Below, in pieces: positions 57,629-64,000 of a stretch of DNA of 64,000 nt. The DNA is from DATADW01 sp963733905. GTDB lineage: Bacteria > Actinomycetota > Acidimicrobiia > Spongiisociales > DATADW01. How positions within the stretch are numbered: position 1 is the first letter of the stretch; each line of letters begins with the position of its first letter. Where the stretch lies: NCBI GenBank assembly GCA_963733905.1, contig CAVTEU010000007.1, positions 729,371 to 793,370 of the forward strand, written 5' to 3'. A program made the translations under genes and the position numbers. The notes under the pieces are model-generated. The model had not been told where the DNA came from and ran no database searches. It worked only from the letters and a program-made list of their open reading frames with translations.

Positions 57629-59972
57629 TCAGCGGGAGGCGACGGCTCTGGCTATGTCGTCAGGGGTGACCGGGATCCGATCGATCTCGACTCCCAGTGG
57701 GGAGAGGGCGTCGTTGACCGCGTTGAGGATCGCCGCCGGTGCCCCGATGGTGCCCCCCTCCCCCATCCCCTTGGCACCCGTGGTGCTCACCGTGGAAGGG
57801 GTCTCCAGGTGGTGGATCTCGATCGATGGGACCTCGGCGGAGGTGGGCACCAGGTAGTCCATGAAGCTCGTCGCCAGCGGTTGGCCGGCGCGGTCGAACA
57901 CCAGACGCTCGTACAGGGCGGCGCCGATGCCCTGTGCCACCCCACCGGTGATCTGGCCATCGACGATCAAAGGGTTGATCATCACCCCACAATCCTCGGT
58001 CACCAGATAGCGGACGATCCTCACCTGCCATGTGGCTGGGTCGATCTCGACCACGGCGAGGTGGGCGGCGTTGGAGAATGTCCCCGGCGGGTCGGAGGAG
58101 CCCCACTCCTCCAACTCGGCACGTTCGTCGGGTGGAAGCCGGTGTGGTGAGTGGTAGACCGATCGGGCCAGTTCGGGCAGCGACATCCCCGACTCGGGCA
58201 CCCCACGCACACCGAAACGCCCACCCTCGAACACCACGTCCTCGGGTGCCGCCTCGAGCAGGTGGGCCGCGATCCGGGTCAGTCGCTCCACAAGCCGGTC
58301 CGCAGCCTCAGTGGCGGCGTCACCCGACAACACGACCGACCTACTGGCAAACGTGCCCCAGCCGTAGGGAATGGCATCGGTGTCCCCCTGGACCACCCGC
58401 ACGTCGGCCGGTGTCAGCGCCAGCCTGTCGGCGACCATCTGGGCGAGGGTCGTCGCGTGCCCCTGACCGTGCGAGACGGTTCCGGCGAGGACGGTGGCGC
58501 CTCCCGAAGGGTCGATCCGGACGTGGGCGGTTTCGTACCCCGGCGTGATGCCCATGAGCCGTTGCCCGAAGACCGGGGTCCCGTAGGCGGTGCGCTCGGA
58601 GAACACCGACAACCCGACACCCAACAGAGGCTGCCCGTCGTCCGGTGAGCCTTGCTCGTTGCGCCGTTCCCTCAGCGACTCGTAACCGGCCGCCGTCATC
58701 ACGTCCTCGAGAGCCTCGAGGTAACTCCCCTCGTCGTAGAGGATCCCGGTTGCGCCCCGATAGGGGAACTCGTCGCGCCTGATCAGGTTGCGGCGCCGTA
58801 TCTCAGCCGGGTCCATCCCCAGACGGGCCGCCGCCTTGTCCATGATCCTTTCCATCGCCAGGGTGATCTGGGGACGGGACACCCCCCGATAGGGCGCCAT
58901 CGGGGGCTTGTTGGTGGCAATTGCCCTGGTGTGGGCGCTGTAGTGCTGCAGCCGGTATGGCCCGGGCATCTCTGTGGCGGCCATGAGCGGCTCCACTCCC
59001 CCGGTGAACGGGTAGCAGTGATAGGCGCCGACGTCGCACCAGATCTCGGTGGCGAGCCCGAGAAGAGTTCCCTCGGCATCGAAGCCCGCGCGGACGCTAT
59101 GACGCTGCTCGTGCCCCTGGAAGGCGGACTGCAGGTTCTCTCGGCGGTCCTCGACCCATTTGAGCGGCCGGCGGGTGAGCGCGGCCGCAGCAGCTACCGC
59201 CAGTTCCTCGCGGCCCACGGCGCACTTCTGCCCGAAGCCCCCGCCGACGTCGGGGGCGACACCCTCACCAGGTGCTCGGCCAGCCCAAGCGTGTCGGCAA
59301 TGGCGGTGCGCACGATGTGAGGCACCTGGGTGGAGGCGTGCAACGACAGCCGCCCGTCGCGCCGATCCCATTCCGCAACCACACCGCGACCCTCCATGGG
59401 CGCAGCGGTGACCCGGCCGGAGTCGAAGATGCCTTCGACCACTACCGCCGCACCGGCGAGGATGTCCTCCAGCGCCGGGTCCTGGAACATGGGGAGGTCG
59501 AGCAGCACATTGCCGGGAGCCTCGGCGTGAACCGGCTCCGCGCCGTCGGCCAGGGCACCGTCGATGGTTGAGACCGCCGGTGTCTCCTCGTAGTCCACCC
59601 AGACCAGGTCGGCGGCGTCTTCCGCCGCGCCACGAGTTCCGCCAACACGAAGGCCACGGGCTCGCCGACATACCTGACCCTGTCGATGGCCAGCAACGGC
59701 ATATCGGTGGGGACGAACTGGGGCCGGTGGAGTACCGGACGGAGCGGATTGGTGTGAGCGAGGTCCCCGGCGGTCAGCACGGCGAAGACGCCCGGGGCGG
59801 TGCGGGCGTCGGAGGTCTCGACTTCGTCGAAAGCGGCGGAGGCGACCGGGGACCTGACGATTGCGACGTGGAGCAGACCAGGACGGGAGATGTCGTCCAC
59901 GAACCGGGTATCCCCGGTGAGAAAGTGCTCGTCCTCGAGCCGGGCGATCGGTGCGCCGGCCCAGGTGGTCAT
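57629..59972 (-). CDS. Xanthine dehydrogenase/CO dehydrogenase-type molybdopterin-binding large subunit (two frame breaks)
   Basis: The N-terminal part is GAPIARLEDEHFLTGDTRFVDDI and YVGEPVAFVLAE. The second frame has LVWVDYEETPAVST and VEGIFDSGRVTAAPMEGRG. The third has DVGGGFGQKC, WVEDRRENLQ, the molybdenum-site loop APYRGVSRPQ and AMERIMDKAAARLGMDPAEIRRRN, and GTVSHGQGHATTLAQ, ending GAKGMGEGGTIGAPAAI. The loop is closer to xanthine-dehydrogenase-like (form II) enzymes than to true CO dehydrogenase, which has AYxCSFR. Length ~780 residues. The small Fe-S and FAD subunits are not in the window. Breaks lie near 59615 and 59260. Confidence 0.85.
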
Positions 59973-60135
59973 CGTCGGCCCGGTTCCGGTGGTGGGCCGC
60001 CATCACCCCGTGTCCCGCGCTGAACGTCCATCGACCGAATCTTTGCATTCGACGGAGCGCTGCACACATCGACGGAGCCGTCACTAGATTCCCGCGACCG
60101 TCCCGAGACACAAAGCGTGGGTGGGGCACAAGGCG

Positions 60136-61124
60136 ATGAGATTCGGGTTGCGACTCCCTTCATATGCGTGGCCCGCCATGGGCTACGACGAGGCGGCAGG
60201 GTTGCTCGACTACTGCAGGAGGGTCGAGGCCGGTCCCTACGAGGACCTCTGGGTGATCGACCACCTGCTGGTTTCCAAGGGCGTGTACGGCGTCTCCTGG
60301 CTCGACTCGCTCGTGGTCCTCTCCGCCGCGGCCGGGGTCACCTCGCGGGTCGGGCTGGGGACTGCCGCTCTGGTGCTTCCCCTGCGCCACCCGGTGATCC
60401 TGGCAAAGGAGATCGCCTCGATCCACCTGCTCTCGGGGGGACGGTACCGGTTCGGGGTGGCGGTGGGGTGGGACCCGGCCGAGTTCGAGGCGGTCGGTGT
60501 CCCGCTCCGCGAGCGGGGAAGCGTACCGACGAGGCCATCCAGCTGATACGGCTCCTCCTCACCGAGGAGGAGGTGACGTTCCGGGGCCGTTTCTGGGAGG
60601 TGGAGGGGGTGACGATCCACCCCCGGATCCCGACCCTCCCCCGCTGTGGGTTGCCGGCGGGTCGCTGACCCATGCCCCTGACACGCCAGACAAGCCACAT
60701 GGCCAAGGGGGTCCTCGACCGGATCGCTCAGGCATCCGGCTGGATGGCCCGCTCCTCGGGCTCGGACCCGGCGACGTGAAACGCGACTGGCAGGTGGTCC
60801 GCAGCCACCTGGAGAGCAGGGCCGTGATCCCGACGAACTCGTATTCGCCGCCACCCAGTTCCTCCACGTGACCGAGACGGGCCGTCGCTAGGAGGCGTTG
60901 GAGGCGCAGATCCCCCGATTCCTCGACGTCATGGGGGACCATCGCACCGTCGAGGACCTGCAGGCCTCCTACCTCACCGGGACCGTGGACGACATGAGGG
61001 GCGCCATCGCCGAACTGGCTTCGGCGGGGCTGCAGTACCTGATACTGACGCCCCGGTCATCGATCCAGGGCAACTCGACCTGATCACCCGCCATATCGTC
61101 CAGCCCATGGTGGATAGTGGCTGA
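60136..61124 (+). CDS. LLM-class flavin-dependent oxidoreductase, probably F420-linked (several frame breaks)
   Basis: ATG 60136 gives MRFGLRLPSYAWPAM and the barrel strands DLWVIDHLLV, SRVGLGTAALVLPLRHPVILAKEIASIHLLSGGRYRFGVAVGW. In other frames follow IQLIRLLLTEEEVTFRGRFW, PPLWVAGGS and AELASAGLQYLILTP. The last shift gives ITRHIVQPMV and a stop at 61124. The luciferase-like fold uses FMN or F420. The N-terminal pattern is that of actinobacterial F420-dependent enzymes. Breaks lie near 60520, 60660, 60690, 60885 and 61055. Confidence 0.75.
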
Positions 61125-61158
61125 AGGAGCGATCGATGGTCGGAGCTGAGGCAAAACC

Positions 61159-61734
61159 ATGGAGTTGAATATCCGGAAGCTGGTGATTTGGGTGGACGAG
61201 ACACGGACGGAGATGGGAAGGCCGGTGGATCCCCCGGTGACCCGGGTAATCGCCGCCGCTGTGGTGGCCAACCCGTACGCCGGACGGTATGTAGAGAGCC
61301 TAAATGAGTGGCAGAGGCCAGCGTCGCAATCTCCACCCTCCTCGCCGAGCGGGCGGTTGCCCAGCTCGGGGGCCGTCCGGTGAACTCGTACGGCAAGGCT
61401 GGGATCGTTGGGATGGCGGGTGAGTTGGAGCACGTTGCTGCGATGCTCCACCCCAAGTTCGGCAACCCGTTGCGCGATGCCAGCGGTGGCGGCAAGGCGA
61501 TCATCCCGTCGGCGAAGAAGCGTGGTGGCCCGGGAACGCCGATCGATGTCCCGCTCCACTACAAGGACGCGGCGTTTGTCCGCAGCCATTTCGATGCGGC
61601 CGAGTTGCGGATCGTCGACGCCCCAGCCGACGACGAGAGATGGTCATCGCAGTTGCGGTGACAGACGGTGGCCGCCCGTTGCCGTGGTTGGTGGGAGTCT
61701 CACCACGCCAAGGCGGTCGGCGAGGACGGGCTGA
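61159..61734 (+). CDS. AA_synth (PF06684-like) family protein (frame breaks)
   Basis: ATG 61159 gives MELNIRKLVIWVDETRTEMGRPVDPPVTRVIAAAVVANPYAGRYVE. After a break near 61305 it continues EASVAISTLLAERAVAQLGGRPVNSYGKAGIVGMAGELEHVAAMLHPKFGNPLRDASGGGKAIIPSAKKRGGPGTPIDVPLHYKDA. This is the layout of the amino-acid-synthesis (DUF1185) family, whose biochemical role is unsettled. Another shift near 61645 leads to VIAVAVTDGGRPLP, and the end is uncertain (a stop occurs at 61732-61734). Its genes often stand beside LLM oxidoreductases and amidases. Confidence 0.65.
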
Positions 61735-61761
61735 GGTGACCATGGCGAACGGCGTGCGCTG

Positions 61762-62062
61762 ATGGCCGATCTCGCCATCGTCAACGCCGCCATCGTCGTG
61801 AGCGGCGACCTCAACGCCCCGATCGCCGATGCCGACAGCGTTCTCGTGCGCGATGGGCTCATTTCCGACGTGGGCCGCGGCCTCTATGCGGGGGATATCG
61901 ACAAGGTCATCGACTGCGGTGGCGCCACTGTGATGCCCGGGCTGATCGACTCGCACATCCATCCGGTGATCGGCGACTTCTCACCGCTCGGAGCGGATCC
62001 TCGACTTCCTCGAGAGCTATGCGCACGGAGGCGTGACCACCATGATCTCCGCCGGCGAGCCC
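61762..62062 (+). pseudogene. N-terminal part of an amidohydrolase (imidazolonepropionase/adenine-deaminase-like), cut at the join
   Basis: MADLAIVNAAIVVSGDLNAP, VLVRDGLISDVG and the metal-binding GATVMPGLIDSHIHPVIGDF mark the beta-sandwich and first barrel strand of the amidohydrolase superfamily. After a one-base shift near 61988 it continues RILDFLESYAHGGVTTMISAGEP and then loses similarity at about 62062. About 300 codons are missing. The break coincides with the switch to foreign sequence, so the gene was probably complete in the real genome. Confidence 0.75.
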
Positions 62063-62121
62063 CAACAGCAAGACCAACCTGAAGTTGAAGAAGAAGGCAG
62101 CAACAGGGCCACATTTTCGTG
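62063..62121. other. Junction segment of unclear origin
   Basis: About 60 bp of lower GC content (near 47 percent) lies between the amidohydrolase end and the HTH gene end. It continues neither gene. It may be a filler between two joined molecules or a poorly resolved part of the breakpoint. Confidence 0.45.
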
Positions 62122-62293
62122 AGCCGAAGCGCTTCGCAAATCGCGTCGAGCGTCGAAAAGCGGATTGCGCGCGCTTTGCCGGTCTTGAGGATCGACAAGT
62201 TGGCGAGCGTGATGTCGACGCGTTCTCGCAAGCTCGCTGAGCGTCATCCTGCGGATCATGAAGCACGTCATCGAGCGTGACGATAATCGCCAT
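62122..62293 (-). pseudogene. XRE-family HTH regulator (YozG-like), 3' end cut off, two frame breaks
   Basis: ATG 62293 gives MAIIVTLDDVLHD, then RRMTLSELA and RVDITLANLSILKTGKARAIRFSTLDAICEAL in successive frames, a short helix-turn-helix protein of the Cro/CI type. Relatives continue with CQPGD and a short tail. Here that part is replaced by junction sequence. Such genes typically follow a DUF2975 membrane protein gene, as here (25-bp gap). Confidence 0.7.
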
Positions 62294-62317
62294 GCTCACA
62301 CCGTCCCTTCAAGGTCT

Positions 62318-62823
62318 TCACGCATCACCTGCTTCGGTGAACACCCGGGCAGGCACGAACGTCAGGATCACGGCGAGCCAGCCGTTGATCGAAAATCCGA
62401 CATCGAGATTGACCGGATGCTCGGGGGTCGAGATCGACTTGCCGATCGCGGCAATAGCGAGGCCGACCAGCTGGAGCCCGAGTAGGGACCCAGGCGATGG
62501 CGTTCAGGCGATAGGCATTGGCAGCGACGAACGGATCGCCCCTCCCCACGGTCTCGACGATCCGCAACAGCCGGATCAGCATGGCGTGGGTGAGAATGAT
62601 GGCGACAATGCCCGAGCACGGCGATGCCACGCAGTCCCACGATCATCTGCGGAATTCCCGAATGCGTCGGTGATGCCCAGCGCGGTAAAAGTCCATTGGT
62701 TGGCGACGATGGTTGCCGTCAGCAGCGCCAGGATCGCGGCGCCCGATAGCCAATTGAGGACAATGAGGATGCGAACAGCACGATATAGGCAATCGGCAAG
62801 GCGGCGGATTTGGTGCGAGACAT
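62318..62823 (-). CDS. DUF2975 membrane protein (frame breaks)
   Basis: ATG 62823 gives MSRTKSAALPIAYIVLFA. Later pieces in other frames are TIVANQWTFTALGITDAFG, LLRIVETVGRGDPFVAANAYRLNAIAWV and a last helix ending ARVFTEAGDA at 62318. Four membrane helices with the central RGDPF segment define the DUF2975 family, which pairs with YozG-like regulators and is common in sphingomonads. Function unknown. At least three breaks are needed. Confidence 0.65.
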
Positions 62824-62850
62824 CGGCTTTGCCCCTCCATCGACTTCGAA

Positions 62851-62867
62851 ATATCGATTAACGATAT
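62851..62867. promoter_or_regulatory. Inverted repeat ATATCG-N5-CGATAT, candidate operator
   Basis: ATATCG at 62851-62856 and CGATAT at 62862-62867 flank ATTAA, 28 bp upstream of the DUF2975 start in an AT-rich patch, with a third half-site TATCGAT at 62874. The position suggests the binding site of the XRE regulator encoded downstream, or of another repressor. Confidence 0.5.
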
Positions 62868-62940
62868 ATACTTTATCGATAGTCGTAAAGCAGCTTATTG
62901 AAAATCGATGCCAACCCAAGGATCGATACGCCCCTATGGG

Positions 62941-63949
62941 TCAGTCTAAAAAGGCGAGGAACTGCTCGACTTGCCTCGTGGAAAAGTCGCCGGCTTCGCC
63001 CAGCCCCTTGTTGAGCGAGCCATGGCTTTCGTTGGGCACGGCAACGACGGTCGCGCTGGCTACCGGCATGATTGAGCGCGTCGGCCAGTCCCTTCGATTG
63101 CGCCTGGCTGTCCCGGCGCCGCTCGATCGGCAGGATCAGCCAGCGCGTGACATTGGGCGCAGCGGCGTGGCGGGTCGGGGATAGCGCCGCTCTGAACGCT
63201 TGGGAATCCCTTGCCCAAAGCCGCTTCGTACAGCGGCTTGACGATGTTCATCTCGGCTGCTCGCCTTGTGGTCGGCACGTCATAGCCTGCGCCGTCGAGC
63301 AAGACGACGCCTCTTGACCGCGCCTCATCGGCACGCCGGCGGTCTTCAGTATATTGCGGTTGGTGCCGACCAGCGCGACGAGGTGAGCGCCGGCACTGTG
63401 GCCCATCAATACGATGCGGTCGGGATCGATGCCTCTGGCTCGTGCGGCGTTGGCGCGAACCAGGCATCGACGCTGGCGACATCCGCGGCCTGCTGCTCGA
63501 CCGTCGCCTGCGGGTACCAGCCGGTAATTGGCGCTGGCAAAGGCCCAGCCCTTCGCATTGGCCCAGCGCTGCCTTGTCGCCCCGCGGCATGGGCCTTGTC
63601 GCCGATCGACCAGCCACCGCCATGGACGAACAACAATAACGGAGCCCTTTGACGCGCCCGCCGGCCTGACCAGGTCCAGCCGCTGCTTGTGATCGGCGCC
63701 ATAAGGCATGTTCGACCGTCCCCGGCGCCGGAGGATAGGCCTGCTGCGGCGCGCTCGCCGATTGCCTTGCGGCAAGGATCGGACAGCTTCGGCATCGCGG
63801 TTATGAGGCACTGGCTGAATCCGCCTTGGGGCGCCTTTGCACAGCTGCATGATTTCCCTCCGGCACTCGACCGGCTTCCGTTCCCGCTGGGCAAAGGCCA
63901 TCTCGCCGAGAGCCGTCGCGAACGTCGCTGCGATCAACATCCACCGCAT
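62941..63949 (-). CDS. Secreted alpha/beta hydrolase (esterase, HSL-like), many frame breaks
   Basis: ATG 63949 gives a signal peptide MRWMLIAATFATALGEMAFAQ, then a Cys-containing segment (CRREIMQLCKG … FSQCLITAMPKLSDPCRKAIGERAA). The hydrolase part has LLLFVHGGGWSIGDK (oxyanion hole HGGG), ARGIDPDRIVLMGHSAGAHLVAL (nucleophile Ser), VVLLDGAGYDVP and, near the end, VVAVPNESHGSLNKGLGE with the catalytic His. It ends at TGA 62941-62943. At least five breaks are required. It is a periplasmic or extracellular esterase of alphaproteobacterial type. The closest comparison is with sphingomonad proteins, judged by pattern only. Confidence 0.65.
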
Positions 63950-64000
63950 TTCGACCTCCATGCCGGACGCGTTTGCGCTTCAATCAACAGGAAGCGCGCT

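Noticed and set aside
57629..59972. True aerobic CO dehydrogenase large subunit (CoxL form I)
   Set aside because: The active-site loop is APYRGVSRP, not AYxCSFR, and CoxM/CoxS genes are absent.

Overview
The window looks like a contig from a high-GC actinobacterium that carries coenzyme-F420-type enzymes, possibly a member of the Acidimicrobiia. Supporting signs are a WhiB regulator, a dnaG-rpoD pair, DUF385 and LLM-type F420-linked enzyme families, GTG/TTG starts and very GC-rich third positions. The last ~1.9 kb (about 62.12-64.0 kb) is different: it holds an HTH/DUF2975 pair and a secreted alpha/beta hydrolase of alphaproteobacterial (sphingomonad) character, joined inside a broken amidohydrolase gene. 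This is most simply a chimeric join. About half of the genes are split by +/-1 frame breaks, including housekeeping genes (zwf, pgi, aceE, kdpABD, aat). In the cases checked, one base in a homopolymer explains the break, so the breaks probably reflect uncorrected long-read indels rather than decay. Genes below are given as whole loci spanning their breaks.

Layout. 0-1.6 kb: recombinase tail remnants, a pterin-dehydratase remnant and a RibD-C/dihydrofolate-reductase-like gene. 1.76-11.42 kb: a probable island bounded by a 3'-half copy of tRNA-Val and the intact tRNA-Val(TAC). It carries an amino-sugar/glycoside locus (BadF-type kinase, NodB-type deacetylase, two ABC permeases, binding protein, GntR regulator, GH4 glycosidase) and a methyltransferase, plus a tRNA-Ala 3'-half with the same flanking motif. 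11.6-18 kb: a second RibD-C gene with an in-frame stop, a group-1/2 sigma factor, WhiB, and the pgi-HAD-zwf operon. 18.2-29.2 kb: a potassium cluster with a KimA-type permease facing an operon of a small membrane protein, kdpF, kdpA, kdpB, kdpC, kdpD, kdpE and an orphan DUF4118-GAF protein. 29.4-35.3 kb: aceE, a LytR-CpsA-Psr-like protein and a PQQ-like beta-propeller protein. 35.4-40.7 kb: a class III cyclase, a response regulator and PspC-histidine kinase pair divergent from a PspC/LiaF-like gene, and a fasciclin lipoprotein.

40.8-49.4 kb: small enzymes (DUF385, VOC), a chromate transporter, a BASS transporter bracketed by two SLH-domain tails, tRNA-Met, a universal stress protein, aat, an MgtC protein, a ferredoxin and tRNA-Asn. 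49.4-52.3 kb: a SnoaL-like protein, a lipoprotein, and an IS30 element that abuts a truncated SulP transporter gene. 52.3-56 kb: rpoD-dnaG and a VIT1-type metal transporter. 56.1-62.06 kb: a probable catabolic cluster (amidase, molybdenum hydroxylase large subunit, LLM flavin-dependent oxidoreductase, AA_synth family protein, amidohydrolase).

A recurrent feature is short tandem repeats, mostly of 7-bp period, in spacers at gene ends (22.02, 24.56, 56.03, 57.48 and 57.59 kb). Two of these lie inside the kdp regulator operon. No CRISPR array, rRNA or replication origin was seen.
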